The notes beneath the pieces are model-generated. The model did no database searches and was not told the origin of the DNA. It saw only the letters and a list, made by a program, of their open reading frames with translations. A stretch of DNA of 64,000 nt from Diploptera punctata (taxonomy: Eukaryota; Arthropoda; Insecta; Blattodea; Blaberidae): positions 2,659,001-2,723,000 of the forward strand of contig JASPKZ010007795.1 of assembly GCA_030220185.1 (NCBI GenBank), given 5' to 3'. The position numbers were made by a program, and so were the translations under genes. This document shows, piece by piece, positions 9,861 to 19,738 of this stretch; the stretch's first letter is position 1, and every line of letters starts with the position of its first letter.

Positions 9861-10462
9861 CTCGAGTTAAATGTGTGTATTATTTAAATGTGTAACAATT
9901 GTGTAAATATAAGACAGAATTACTAAGTATCTACTTATAAATATAGTAAAGTATTTATTTTCTTTTTTTCATACTCTTATAAGACAACACAAAATAACCT
10001 TTCTGCCCCCTTATTCACAACGGCTCGAGTTCAATTTGATACTGAGATTTGGAGAAGTAGTCAAACGGATTGGATCCAACCCATTCAGGAGCATTCCAGT
10101 GATTTGCTGATTTTGAGCTCAGCATAGAGTTGTACATGGGGTGGCGTAATTGATATTGCACGTGGACATACAAACAGCTAGCGGCAGACCTGTCTGTATT
10201 CTATATTGCCATTTCTAGATTATTCTGTAATATTAGCTTTATTACTAACAAAAAACTATTAACAGTCTTTCTAAGTACTGAAAACTAAAGATTGTGTTGT
10301 ATGCTATCAATTAACATAACAAAATATATGTAAATAATTGCAGTATCTAGAAAAAATATGAATATATTTATTAATCAATTGAGTTAGTGTTTACTTGATG
10401 AAAATCCATATTTATTGCTTGACAACAGTCTTCAAGATATTTTAGGAAGATCTGAGTGATAA

Positions 10463-10638
10463 TTTTTATTATTAATTTCATACATCTCAATGATGGATAA
10501 ATCATATTTAAAGAGAAAAATTATACCCTCAGACCGGGACTTGCTCAGGTAGCTCAAATGGTAGAGCACTTGGACTAGAAAACCAAGGATCCCGGGTTCA
10601 AGTCCCGGTCTGAGCGTATAATTTTTCTCTTTAAATAT
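10463..10638 (+). mobile_element. tRNA-derived element with 43-bp terminal inverted repeats
   Basis: Bases 10501-10543 and 10599-10641 are inverted repeats with one mismatch in 43 (ATCATATTTAAAGAG... to the complement of the tRNA T-arm and acceptor). Between them is a tRNA-like sequence with a perfect 7-pair acceptor (GCTCAGG/TCTGAGC), D arm GCTC/GAGC, A box and B box (GGTTCAAGTCC). The anticodon loop is two bases too long, so it is not a normal tRNA. A 14-bp direct repeat (GATCTGAGTGATAA, 10449-10462 and 10639-10652) fits a target duplication, and it slightly overlaps the outer inverted repeat. Confidence 0.75.
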
Positions 10639-10994
10639 GATCTGAGTGATAAGTTGAGTGAGTAGCTTTGCTAGTTTGCATTTTTTTAGCTCATCTGAAG
10701 TTTTGACACTACATTAACAGAAGGATTTGGAGAAGATAATTCTGCATAAGTTATGTTTTGCTATGGACCAATATAATGTTAAATTTTAATTGTATTTGTC
10801 AGAAGAGCCACATTTTACTCAACCAAGTAAATATGAAAAGATTTTTTTTTTTTTGGTGAGGAATGAAACATTTTATCCTTCTTGTCTGCCTTAACAACAT
10901 TATCACTTCCTCTACTAATGTATTGTGAAGCAAAAGAAGAAAATGTTGTTAACTTGTTATGATGATAATTAATATTTTATTTCTTACATTAAAG

Positions 10995-11194
10995 GTCAAG
11001 TTTTGGAGAGTGGAAATTGGTCATCCAAGAATAGAGACAAAGAACGTAACGTGCAGCGTAGTTCTTCACTTTTGAGTCATCAGCCATTTTTATCATTGGT
11101 TTTGACTTGCTTAAAAGGCCAAGATGATCAGCGGGAGGGTTTGCTCACTTCTTTACATTCTCAACTAACACAGTTCCTCATGCTTTCTAAAGAT
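10995..11194 (+). CDS. MED12: MED12 internal exon
   Basis: The exon completes the glycine codon split by the previous intron and encodes about 67 residues. Its core ([17 protein letters not shown], then [11 protein letters not shown]) is one of the most conserved parts of MED12. The acceptor is TTAAAG before GTCAAG and the donor is GAT|GTAAGT. It ends in phase 0. No stop, frameshift or odd codon is seen. It lies in clear sequence between a hAT/tRNA-element cluster on the left and decayed PLE fragments on the right. Like its neighbours it is small and isolated in a repeat-filled intron landscape. Confidence 0.94.
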
Positions 11195-11680
11195 GTAAGT
11201 ATTTAAAATTTAAATGATTAATTCATAACATAATAATTAATTATATTCCAATGTGAAATTTTATTTTCATTATCTTAATATTTAGTACCTTAAAAAGACA
11301 TATTTTTTTTCATCCAAGGAAATTATGCAAAAAGTACATTTAATAGATCAACACTATCAAAAATGAAATCTGTAGGCTTCATGTTGCCATTGAAGTCATT
11401 TTTATGGGATGCATAGCTTTTGTTTACTCTATAGGAAATATTTTAAAAAAGTGTTTTAAAATATTAAAACTGAATTGAAATTTCATATTAACATCAGGGG
11501 AATTTTCTCATCTAGACATGTTTTGGAGAACACTGTCCCCATTCTCAATTAATTTCTGACTATTTATGTTTTGCTTCCGATGTTTACTGTTCCTCTGCTG
11601 GTGGTAGATGAACTTTGAGATCAAATCCTGCTTGCCAGGAACTTTAAAATGAATCACTTTGTTCTTTAAATTATTGAGTT
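11195..11680. other. Intron sequence, only faint PLE traces
   Basis: Mostly unique AT-rich intron. Around 11505-11660 there is a decayed PLE 3' end (AGACATGTTTTGGAG, then remnants of the coding tail on the minus strand). Confidence 0.45.
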
Positions 11681-11689
11681 AGTTATTTT

Positions 11690-12395
11690 GACACCTCGTA
11701 TTTCTTGATTTTTATGCAGACCAGGTTTCATCGCTTTTGCACGAGATTGTCGATGCATTCCAACTGATTAATATTTGAATCAAATATTAAAAATAATCAT
11801 TAAAAGAAATCTCATAGTGTTATTTCCTACATATATTAAATAAACTTTGTTCTTTATTTAAATAAAATTTTATCACCTCACCTCATGTTCTTCTTCTTCT
11901 TAGACAGGTTTTGGGATCTTATTCAGTTCCATCCACAGTATTTTCACGACTGTTATCGTGTCGTCTTGAAGAGCCACTTTCTGCTATCTCTGTTGGTAGA
12001 CTGAAGAACTTGAATTCAAATCATTTTCCCCAGGAATTTCAAAGTTCATTCATTTCATTGTGAGCTCTTTAGGTTTTCTAATTTAGCCTTTCTTTTGATT
12101 TGATGTTTTTCTGACAAGTATAGGCTGCTACTGCAGATTTTTCTACTTCCCCATTCTTGACATTACTGAGACGCTCTTTTACTTTGGTTTTTAAATTTCT
12201 CTTTGTTTTCCCTATGTAGTGTTAATTCCTAAAAAGTCAACTTTGCACTTGTTCTTTTGGATGTAGATTTTTCCCCATTTTATGAGTTTTTCTGACTTTT
12301 CCAATTATTTTAATTTCAAGAGTTTTTATTATATACTTTTCCAATTATTTTAATTTCAAGAGTTTTTATTATATACTTTTTTTTTGAGATGGACA
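11690..12395 (-). mobile_element. Decayed PLE 3' fragments
   Basis: Two remnants. About 11690-11830 has GAAACCTGGTCTG on the minus strand (stem III of a hammerhead without its CTGANGA box) and the end motif CTCATAGTGTTATTTCC. About 11875-12270 resembles 1690-2100 (CTCACCTCATGTTCTTCTTC, GACAGGTTTTGGGATC, then endonuclease tail with many stops). A 41-bp direct duplication (TTTCCAATTATTTTAATTTC...) lies at 12297-12378. Confidence 0.6.
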
Positions 12396-13010
12396 TTATA
12401 CATTCGAAATGCTGAAAGAATTGGCTTCTGACATTTCTATAGTCAATTTGGCACTTCCTTCAAGCCGTTCACCACATGGTTCATCTAATATGAACTCGAT
12501 TTTTCACTCCTTATCTGCTACCATCAGTGAAGTAAGATGGCATTTTAACTTTGTTTCACTGATATCTGATACTTTGCAATGAGGATAAAAGGAATGGAAT
12601 AATTGCAAAATCTTATTCTATTCATTTCTCTATCAATGTACATAAGTTGCTTCTTTCTTTGCAGCAAGTTTAGGTCATATTGCATGTGATTTCTGGATGT
12701 CTACCATTTCAGCAGTGAATGTATATTGTGTTTAGTCATGTATATATTTACAGATTTAAATCTTTTTTAATAAATTATAAAATGTATAATGATAGCATGA
12801 TTTGTTTTAATGTGACACAGCTTTTGTTCTTGATGACTGAGGAAAAACTTGAATAAATCTAAGACAGAATTGATCTGAATATAAGAATCAAATTTTACTG
12901 ATGAAACAACATGCATAATGCATTATTATATTTTATTTTGTAGATTTTTAATTCAACAATTTTTTAGACATGCATTTCTTAAAAAAGATATTGATATCTT
13001 TTTGATAATT
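12396..13010. other. Intron sequence without recognisable feature
   Basis: No gene, RNA or repeat supported; AT-rich with scattered short T and A runs. Confidence 0.5.
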
Positions 13011-13024
13011 ATTATATCAGTTAT

Positions 13025-13126
13025 ATTTGAAGAGAAAAAATATGTGCCTAGACTGGGATTTGAACCAAGGACCTTTGGTTTTATAAGCTATCCAAGCCTC
13101 GAATCTAAATGCAAAATTTTCTCTAC
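13025..13126 (-). mobile_element. tRNA-derived short element with target duplication
   Basis: A 102-bp insertion flanked by the perfect 14-bp duplication ATTATATCAGTTAT (13011-13024 and 13127-13140). It starts with TTTGAAGAGAAAAAATAT and ends AAAATTTTCTCTAC, with a tRNA-like B box (GGTTCAAATCC) on the minus strand. The clean duplication proves that this family transposes as a unit of about 100 bp. Confidence 0.82.
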
Positions 13127-13140
13127 ATTATATCAGTTAT

Positions 13141-13529
13141 TTACATTTTTATAGGAGAATATTTTACATTTTCAAGCCATGGATCTCCATCTAGTTAATG
13201 AACATATGTATGGCACTAATGTTCTTTAAAACAGACTTTTTGAAGTGTTGTTGTTGCTAGTGACTTCCGGGATTGTTGACTCAAGTCATTTTTTCTGTGG
13301 TTTCCCAATGAAGAGCTCCAGGTTTCCAGTTTTCTGTTTATTTTCGTCCAGTTTTCCTGCAGCTGAAAAGGTTTACCATCTTGTTTTTGTATATGTGCAT
13401 ACTATTTATAATATAAAACACTCATTATAAGGTGTATCATATTTATTGTCTCGGCATTCAATGCATAAAATTCAAATGGAATTTCTTTAAAGAAACAGAT
13501 GTTTACACAAAATATCCAAATTCACTTTG
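13141..13529. other. Intron sequence without recognisable feature
   Basis: AT-rich sequence with a short GTTGTTGTTGC patch. Nothing further supported. Confidence 0.5.
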
Positions 13530-13890
13530 TTTAATTATATTATTTTTAGTCTGGACATCTTACCTCAATATTAATAATATAATTAAAATAACCTCAAAAT
13601 ATAACTTCCTAAAATTAAATATCACTTTATTTAGTTCACAAAATTTCACTGATTCTTTACAAATAACTTGCTGCTATTAAAGTCTCTTGCTTAAGAATTT
13701 ATTTGATTAATGAATGAATGAATGAATGAATGAGTCACTTTTTATCTCTACTCAGAGTCATAATAGCAGTTGAAAATGAGAGGGATGTCCTCTTAAAAAC
13801 TGCAGTTCCCATGTTTAAGAAAACATAAACTATGAGGCAAGATAAAAAGTGACTTATTCATTCATTGAATAAAGAAAACTCATAATGTTA
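13530..13890. mobile_element. Two small PLE-derived foldbacks
   Basis: 13530-13620 is a truncated family C end (TCTGGACATCTTACCTCAA...AAATATAACTTCC). 13700-13885 has arms GAATGAGTCACTTTTTATCT and its complement AGATAAAAAGTGACTTATTC, with an (AATG)n run at 13713-13732, and is followed by the PLE end motif CTCATAATGTTACTTCCC. No hammerhead core survives. Confidence 0.6.
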
Positions 13891-14290
13891 CTTCCCATAT
13901 TTAACTATGAATTTATCTGATTATCCAGTTCTTTCTACTCATTGACGGTTTTACTTAGATCCTCTTTTTGTCTTCGTTCGTGATATCACTTCACTGGTTC
14001 ACAACCCAGACACAACAACTGGCAGGTCTGACCCTCACAACTGTTTATATATGCGAGGGTAGGAACATTCTCGGAGCTCAGTTGAGATTTTTCCAGAATG
14101 GAAATCTTGAGAATAAACCTTTCCAGAGTGGAGACATAGATGCATGTGGAAAGTTCTCCGTGAAGTTTCTGATTTATGAGTTGTGACAGTTCACGAATCC
14201 TTCATACCATACAAGGCGACAACCGACTCTCACCACTACTAAACAAACTAAACCCAACAATGTATCACAAAATTAATTTACTGAATAATA
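13891..14290. other. Intron sequence, possible unknown repeat
   Basis: Less AT-rich than its surroundings, with two TTCCAGA-type repeats near 14090-14130. No protein or RNA recognised. Confidence 0.4.
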
Positions 14291-14600
14291 AACATTCTCC
14301 ATGGGGTAACAGGCCTAGAAGGTCCTTGGCCTACCAGCTAGCTGCTGGACTAACATGCATTCATTATACTGGTGGCATATGATCAGCATGACTGAACCCT
14401 CAGCCATTATATCTGATTTCTCAATTTGGAATTGCTACTTATCTTATCTACCCAATTTTGAAGATTCTGGCTGAGGAGCAGTCCCATATATTAGACAAAA
14501 TTCTATGAGAATATTTTTCCTCCATTGGGGACTTAAACCAGCATCCATACCTTAACACTGCACCAAGGCTTGATGCCTTAGACCACTTGGTTATAATACA
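14291..14600 (-). mobile_element. SINE family B, old diverged copy
   Basis: Alignable by eye over its length to the full copies at 21219-21563 and 55734-56085 (for example CTCAGCCATTATA, GCAGTCCCATA, AGAATATTTTTCCTCC, CTTAGACCACTTGG), but heavily mutated and without visible target duplication. Confidence 0.7.
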
Positions 14601-14950
14601 GGACAAATATTATAATTCTTGCATTGAAATTTTTCTGTTGAGATAGCCATGATAGCTGATGAAACTTTAATGTGAATTCAAGTACAAGATCACAAACATA
14701 TCAGCTGGCAAAAATCACTGCAAGAATCGACACCAGCTATGAAAGCTTACATTACTGAAATTAATAATGAAAAAACAAAAAGCCTACAATATTTTAATAG
14801 TCTAAGAGTTGAGGAGACCTTTAAGGTTATAATTCTATATTATAATTTTGTTACATTAATTTTTTTAAATATTAATATAAGAAATATGTGGGTAAAAAAA
14901 ACTCAGAATTCATTAATATAAGTACCTTTTTATATTTATATATTAAATTT
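14601..14950. other. Intron sequence without recognisable feature
   Basis: AT-rich, no supported feature. Confidence 0.5.
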
Positions 14951-14959
14951 GGGAATTTT

Positions 14960-16505
14960 TAACATTATGAGGTTCAATTAATAATAATTAAATGAATCGT
15001 GATTTTTTCTTACCTCATACATCTATGTTTCTTTAAACACAGCACTGAAGTATCGGCGACACTTTGTCGTCATCATCAGCTGTTTTCACGACTGTCAATT
15101 TTTTCTCCTTTTTGCCGGTAATTATCTAGACTGCCATCTGGTGTTCTTTTGAAGGAATTCCTCTTCAAACTGCCATCTGGTGTTATTTTGAATGAATCAT
15201 TTCCTAAACTGCTATCTGTTGTATTTTGAAGAACTTTGTAATCAAGCTTGGTTCTTCCGGAATCTCAAAGTTCATAGTTCTAGTATGGTTTTTTTGAATA
15301 TATATTTTTTCCCAAACTGTTAAATCCAAAGGTTTAGATAGATGTTTTAAAAGTTTTGCTTCTTTTTCAATCCTATGATGCTCTAATAAACTATGTGCTG
15401 CTATAGCTGATTTTTCAATTTCTCCATTCTTCATGTTTCTGAAGTGCTCTTTTTTACGAGTTTCCAAGTTCCTTTTTGTTTTTCCTATATATATCTTGTT
15501 GCAATCCTTGCAATCAATTTGATAAATCCCAGATTTTTTGTCGTCTGGGGTTATTACATTTATTATTAGTTAACAGCAGATTACCCAGGCTGAATTTGTT
15601 AATTGGAGCTAATGTTATATTAAAATTTCTGAAAATTTTTTGAAACTTATTATGAACTTCAGGATGGTAAGTGAATTTCTTGAATTTTACATCTTTCTTG
15701 GGACGATGATGTAAGGTGGTGTATTCTTGTAACCTTTTTTGTTGTTTGAATTTCTTTAATTTATTCTTTATAATGTCTTCATCGAAACCATTTATTTTAG
15801 CAACATGAACAATATGATTATATTCCTTGTCAAAATCTTCTACATTAAGTGGAATATTTAACAATCTGTGTAATAGACTATTGAAAATTGCATGTTTGTG
15901 TGTCAAATGATTAAAACCTGAAGATTTTATGTAGTTGTCAGTATGTGTGTCTTTTCTGTAAATTCTGGGATTTATCAAATTGATTGCAAAGATTGCAACA
16001 AGATATATATAGGAAAAACAAAAAGGAACTTGGAAACTCGTAAAAAAGAGCACTTCAGAAACATAAAGAATGGAGAAATTGAAAAATCAGCTATAGCAGC
16101 ACATAGTTTATTAGAGCATCATAGGATTGAAAAAGAAGCAAAACTTTTAAAACATCTATCAAAACCTTTAGGTTTAACAGTTTGGGAGAAAATATATATT
16201 CAAAAAAACCATACTAGAACTATGAACTTTGAGATTCCGGAAGAACCAAGCTTGATTACAAAGTTCTTCAAAAATACAACAGATAGCAGTTTAGGAAATG
16301 ATTCATTCAAAATAACACCAGATGGCAGTTTGAAGAGGAATTCCTTCAAAAGAACACCAGATGGCAGTCTAGATAATTACCGGCAAAAAGGAGAAAAAAT
16401 TGACAGTCGTGAAAACAGCTGACGATGACGACAAAGTGTCGCCGATACTGCAGTGCTGTGTTTAAAGAAACATAGATGTATGAGGTAAGAAAAAATCACG
16501 ATTCA
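14960..16505. mobile_element. PLE foldback with two GIY-YIG ends and part of RT
   Basis: The outer arms (from about 14998 and ending near 16505) pair: AATCGTGATTTTTTCTTACCTC with its complement. The left unit (minus strand) runs from its 3' end through the GIY-YIG endonuclease (region CKDCNKIYIGKTKRNLETRKKEHFRNM near 15400-15540, tail 15204-15300) to the RT C-terminal region (about 15600-15950; RKDTHTDNYIKSSGFN, HRLLNIPLN). The right unit (plus, from about 15957) has the GIY-YIG domain open for 159 residues (15943-16422) including YIGKTKRN and LTVWEKIYIQK. The tail carries three repeats ending in TPDGS. Hammerhead cores in both arms have GATA instead of GAAA, so they are probably inactive. 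Confidence 0.85.
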
Positions 16506-16514
16506 TTTAATTAT

Positions 16515-16605
16515 TACCTTTTTATGTCTTCCTCAATTAAAATTGATTTTATTTAAAGAATTAAAATCCATTTTAATTGAGGAAGACAAGTATAAAAAGG
16601 TGCTT
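16515..16605. repeat. Small inverted repeat of unknown type
   Basis: ACCTTTTTATGTCTTCCTC...AATTGATTTTAT pairs with ATTAAAATCC...GAGGAAGACAAGTATAAAAAGGT around a short loop near 16557. It lies about 95 bp upstream of a MED12 acceptor. Confidence 0.6.
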
Positions 16606-16699
16606 ACATTAATATTTTGTTACATAACCTCAATTGTGATTGCAATGAATTTTAGCAATATTGATTTGTTACATTACTATATTTGAATGTAATTAACAG

Positions 16700-16884
16700 G
16701 AAAGATTATCAAATTATGAGGATCCCAAGGGACGTGCATTGATGCAGGATGCATTGCAACTGAGATTTAGTCTTGTTGGAGGAATGTTTGACACAATTCA
16801 GAGGAATACAACTGTCACCACAGACTGGGCTATTTTACTTGTTCAACTCATTAGCTACTCAGTAATAGATCTCAATAACAATTC
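16700..16884 (+). CDS. MED12: MED12 internal exon
   Basis: This exon encodes about 61 residues with the conserved stretch LQLRFSLVGGMFDTIQR followed by TTDWAILLVQLIS, matching the MED12 motif LRLNLVGGMFDTVQR as remembered from vertebrates. The acceptor is ATTAACAG and the donor is TC|GTAAGT. It ends in phase 2 (TC), and the next exon supplies A to make serine. The reading frame is intact. The upstream intron of about 5.5 kb contains a PLE palindrome that ends about 200 bases before this acceptor. Confidence 0.94.
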
Positions 16885-16997
16885 GTAAGTACACTTTACT
16901 TTATGTCAAGTTTCATTAATTAACCTTGAAATAATAAATTTTACAATGGGATGTCTTTATTTGAATAAAGGCAATGCAATTACAAAACATGCAGAGA

Positions 16998-17345
16998 CAC
17001 AATAATAACTAACTCACTGGCACTATCTAACCTGGAGTTCATGGTCATGTGGTCATTAGCTCTCCATAGATTCTTTCCTGAGCTAATGTTTTCCAATCAT
17101 ACCATATATAATTTACCTGTTTCAAATCATATTTATTCTCCCACTTCATTCTTGACCTACCTACTGTGTGCTTTTTCTTTATTTTTTCTACAATAAAGTT
17201 CTAACCCCTCTTTCATTCCTACATGCCCTGCCCATTGCAGTATAAAAGTCTTAATTGTTCTTTTTTTTGATCTGATTTCTCATAAAAAGCATGTAGCTCA
17301 TTGTTATGTAGCTTTCTCCATTCACCAAGTACTGATTGTGTAGAA
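16998..17345 (-). mobile_element. LINE family a 3' fragment, old copy
   Basis: Matches the 3' end of the LINE at 2713-3875 (AACTCACTGGCACTATCTAACC, GAGCTAATGTTTTCCAATCAT) with many indels. It is followed by a scrap of SINE family A (about 17352-17392). Confidence 0.72.
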
Positions 17346-17394
17346 AAGTGGGAGCCTTAACTTCCTACTACCCCAAGGGTGGGATCGCTAAATG

Positions 17395-17575
17395 ACAATG
17401 AACTTATTCTTACAAGACAGAAAAGTCTGGACAAGCTGACGATAAAACAGAATTGTTTTGAAACATGTTCAAGAACAAATCAACATTAATATTGAGATAA
17501 GATGATCAGACTAAAAAAATAATATAATTAAAATAACCTCAAAATATCACTTCCTAAAATTAAATATTAATAGAA
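17395..17575 (+). mobile_element. PLE family C 3' end
   Basis: Terminal piece with hammerhead, then CAACATTAATATTGAGATAAGATG and the family end AACCTCAAAATATCACTTCC. No coding part. Confidence 0.72.
17430..17474 (+). ncRNA. Hammerhead ribozyme motif (family C)
   Basis: CTGACGA (17436-17442), stem II AAAACA/TGTTTT, GAAA (17460-17463), stem III ACATGT, cleavage base T. Same class as 6018-6062. Confidence 0.62.
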
Positions 17576-17689
17576 AAGATTTTGTTCCAGATCCCAAAAA
17601 ATTCTATGTTATTTTCAAGAATATGATATACTCTTGTCCAGATACGTGAAGCAATTTGCCATTAGAGGTTTATATACATATTCCATTAT

Positions 17690-18018
17690 TTTATGAAATG
17701 TTAGCTTATTTCAATATTTATGTAGCAAAAGTCGGAAACAGAAATATAAAAATACCCCATCTATAATAATTCAGAAACTACCACAAAAATCTGCGGTTGC
17801 TCTGCTGAGGCTTACTACAGGACACAACTGCTTACGAAAACATCTTCTTAGAATTGGTATATTAATGTCTCCTGTATGTATATTGTGTTCTCAAGGTGTG
17901 GAAATGGACAGAAAACATTTACCAAATTGTGTAGCTCTTCAAGATTATCAAGATATGACATCCAAGTATTGGGAAGCAAGAAGGAGAATAACTTTATTGT
18001 TAACTCCAGAGCATTAGC
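17690..18018 (+). pseudogene. I-like LINE C-terminus
   Basis: The frame reads LPQKSAVALLRLTTGHNCLRKHLLRIGI, then a zinc-knuckle-like CILCSQGVEMDRKHLPNC and ends KYWEARRRI...TPEH-stop at 18018. This is the region after the RNase H domain in I/Jockey-like LINEs. Related C-termini are at 22383-22537 and 62203-62354. It is 5'-truncated. Confidence 0.75.
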
Positions 18019-18099
18019 TACATAAAAACATACATACATACATACTTAATAGTGAGTTGAGAACATACTTTTAACGACTCACCTCATATAATTTCAAAT

Positions 18100-18150
18100 T
18101 TCTTTGATACCGACGGTTTCAGACGACATCTCGTCCCTCTTCAGTCATGA
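18100..18150 (-). ncRNA. Hammerhead ribozyme motif (family Q)
   Basis: Minus strand: CTGAAGA (18138-18144), stem II GACGA/TCGTC loop GATG, GAAA (18117-18120), stem III ACC-GTC-GGT, cleavage base A, stem I TGA/TCA. Confidence 0.76.
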
Positions 18151-18313
18151 CTTCTACTGATGAAATTCTCTGGTTGTTGATTTCACTATGGACATTACCT
18201 CTTGTGCTGCCATCTTTGGTTGGGATTATAAATTTTGAAATTAAATTTTTATCCACTGGAATATTGAAGTTCATAGATCGATATTTATTCTTCTGAATGA
18301 ATATCTTCTCCCA

Positions 18314-18487
18314 AGAATCAAATGAATTGTGAATCCTTCTTACCTCATACTTCTATGTTTTTTAACATTTTTAAACATTTTTTGTTTAAAAAAACATAGA
18401 AGTATGAGGTAAGAAGAATTCACGATTCATTTGATTCTTATCAATAAAACCTCATAATATAAAAAATTCCCAAATTTATTATATTAA
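18314..18487. mobile_element. Nested small foldback in left arm of family Q PLE
   Basis: 174-bp insertion with an 11-bp target duplication (ATCTTCTCCCA, 18303-18313 and 18488-18498). Internal palindrome AAGAATCAAATGAATTGTGA... with CTTACCTCATACTTC in the arms, then the PLE end CCTCATAATATAAAAAATTCCC. Confidence 0.82.
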
Positions 18488-18676
18488 ATCTTCTCCCAAA
18501 CTGTCAATTCCAACAGTTTATCTAATTGTTTCAAAAGTTTTGCCTCTTTTCCAATTTTATCATGTTCTAGCAAACTATGGCAGCAATTTGCTAGAACATC
18601 ATAAAATTGGAAAAGAGGCAAAACTCTTGAAACAATTAGATAAACTGTTGAAATTGACAGTTTAGGAGAAGATATT

Positions 18677-18833
18677 TAATTTTAGGAAGTTATATTTTGA
18701 GGTTATTTTAATTATATTATTTTTGGTCTGGACCAGAAAGCTGAAGATAAAACAGAGAATTGTTTTGAAACATGTCCAAGAACAAATCAACATTAATATT
18801 GAGGTAAGATGTCCAGACCAAAAATAATATAAT
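18677..18833. mobile_element. Nested family C foldback in right arm of family Q PLE
   Basis: 157-bp insertion with a 14-bp target duplication (TAGGAGAAGATATT, 18663-18676 and 18834-18847). Arms TAATTATATTATTTTTGGTCTGGA and complement; carries a hammerhead. Confidence 0.82.
18735..18782 (+). ncRNA. Hammerhead ribozyme motif (family C)
   Basis: CTGAAGA (18741-18747), stem II AAAACA/TGTTTT loop GAGAAT, GAAA (18767-18770), stem III ACATGT, cleavage base C18776. Confidence 0.64.
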
Positions 18834-19006
18834 TAGGAGAAGATATTCATTCAGAAGAATAAATATCGATCTGTGAACTTCGATATTCCAGTGGATAAAA
18901 ATTTAATTTCAAAATTTATAATTCCATCCAAAGATGGCAGCACAAGAGGTAACATCCATAGAGAAATCAACAACCAGAAAATTTCATCAATGGAAGTCAT
19001 GACTGA

Positions 19007-19045
19007 AGAGGGAAGAGATGTCGTCTGAAACTGTCGGTATCAAAT
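19007..19045 (+). ncRNA. Hammerhead ribozyme motif (family Q)
   Basis: CTGAAGA (19013-19019), GAAA (19027-19030), stem III with CTGTCGG, cleavage base A19039, stem I TGA/TCA. Stem II and the second pair of stem III are each weakened by one change relative to the mirror copy at 18100-18150. Confidence 0.66.
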
Positions 19046-19140
19046 AAATTTGAAATTGCATGAGGTGAGTCATTAAAAATATGTTCTCTACTCACTATTA
19101 ATGATATAACTTCATAATGTTTACTTCCCATCATTAATTT

Positions 19141-19500
19141 AAATATACATACATTCATATTTATGCAGCTGAATTTGATTTATCTAAGGATTTGGGTTCT
19201 TGATAGTATTTTCTTCTGATCTTGATCTTTCCAAATTTTCTCCTTTTCATTTTTATTTAGTTATAACCTCTTTATTGGATGTTCTCCAGAAACCTGATTC
19301 GTCATATCTATCACGTTTTACTCAGGATATTTTACACTTCATTTTTGTGTCTGTTGCAGTATTCTCTCTTTCCCATTCTTCTTACATTTCCATACCATTT
19401 GATTGTGCTTTCCTTTTTTTGACATTGGGCAATTCTTATTTATTTTCTCACATGTCTTTAAATGCTTTATTATACAATTTGTTTTTGTAGGAATAAAATA
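19141..19500. other. Intron sequence without recognisable feature
   Basis: T-rich on the plus strand. An open frame of 96 codons (19200-19490) has hydrophobic composition typical of translated T-rich DNA and no recognisable domain. Confidence 0.5.
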
Positions 19501-19603
19501 AATAATCAATTGAGTTGGTGTTTACTTGATGAAAATCCATATTTATTAATTAAATAAAAATAAAACATAGTTTTATTTGATTTTCATATTTATTATATAA
19601 TTC

Positions 19604-19645
19604 AGTGACAGCTGTTTCAGTACACTGTACCTTCTTCAGACATGT
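19604..19645 (-). ncRNA. Hammerhead ribozyme motif (family X)
   Basis: Minus strand: CTGAAGA (19633-19639), stem II GTAC/GTAC, GAAA (19615-19618), stem III ACAGCTGT, cleavage base C. One outer stem II pair is lost relative to 20440-20482. Confidence 0.75.
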
Positions 19646-19738
19646 TAACAAATTATGAATTGTGTTCCAACTGATCTAAGCAACAATACAACAATATTTA
19701 TTTAAATTTTTAAATTTAACAAAGGGGATTCATTCAAA

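Larger units (their letters stand above)
7569..10192 (+). mobile_element. hAT-family DNA transposon relic
   Basis: Termini CAGGTCTGCCGTAAGC and, inverted, CAGGTCTGCCGCTAGC form the terminal inverted repeats. Both are flanked by the perfect 8-bp duplication TCTGTATT (7561-7568 and 10193-10200), the hallmark of hAT elements. The interior keeps a piece of transposase C-terminus (7869-8061) and has been invaded by a LINE (8269-9598) and a PLE foldback (9744-9860). Most of the transposase is gone, so it is non-autonomous and dead. Confidence 0.85.
18040..19140. mobile_element. PLE foldback (family Q) carrying two nested foldbacks
   Basis: The outer arms pair: AATAGTGAGTTGAGAACATA... with the complement ending near 19098. 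Each arm has a hammerhead and the coding tail of a GIY-YIG PLE (KYRSMNFDIPVDKNLISKF-type peptide, minus in the left arm, plus in the right). The centre (about 18540-18640) holds an inner inverted repeat around GCAGCAATTTGC. A different small foldback is inserted in each arm at homologous positions (18314-18487 and 18677-18833). Confidence 0.8.

Noticed and set aside
14040..14135. Heat-shock-element-like TTCCAGAA repeats.
   Set aside because: Deep in a MED12 intron without a promoter or gene nearby; two short imperfect matches can occur by chance.
19200..19490. 96-residue hydrophobic open frame.
   Set aside because: T-rich intron translation; no conserved motif, no splice or promoter context.
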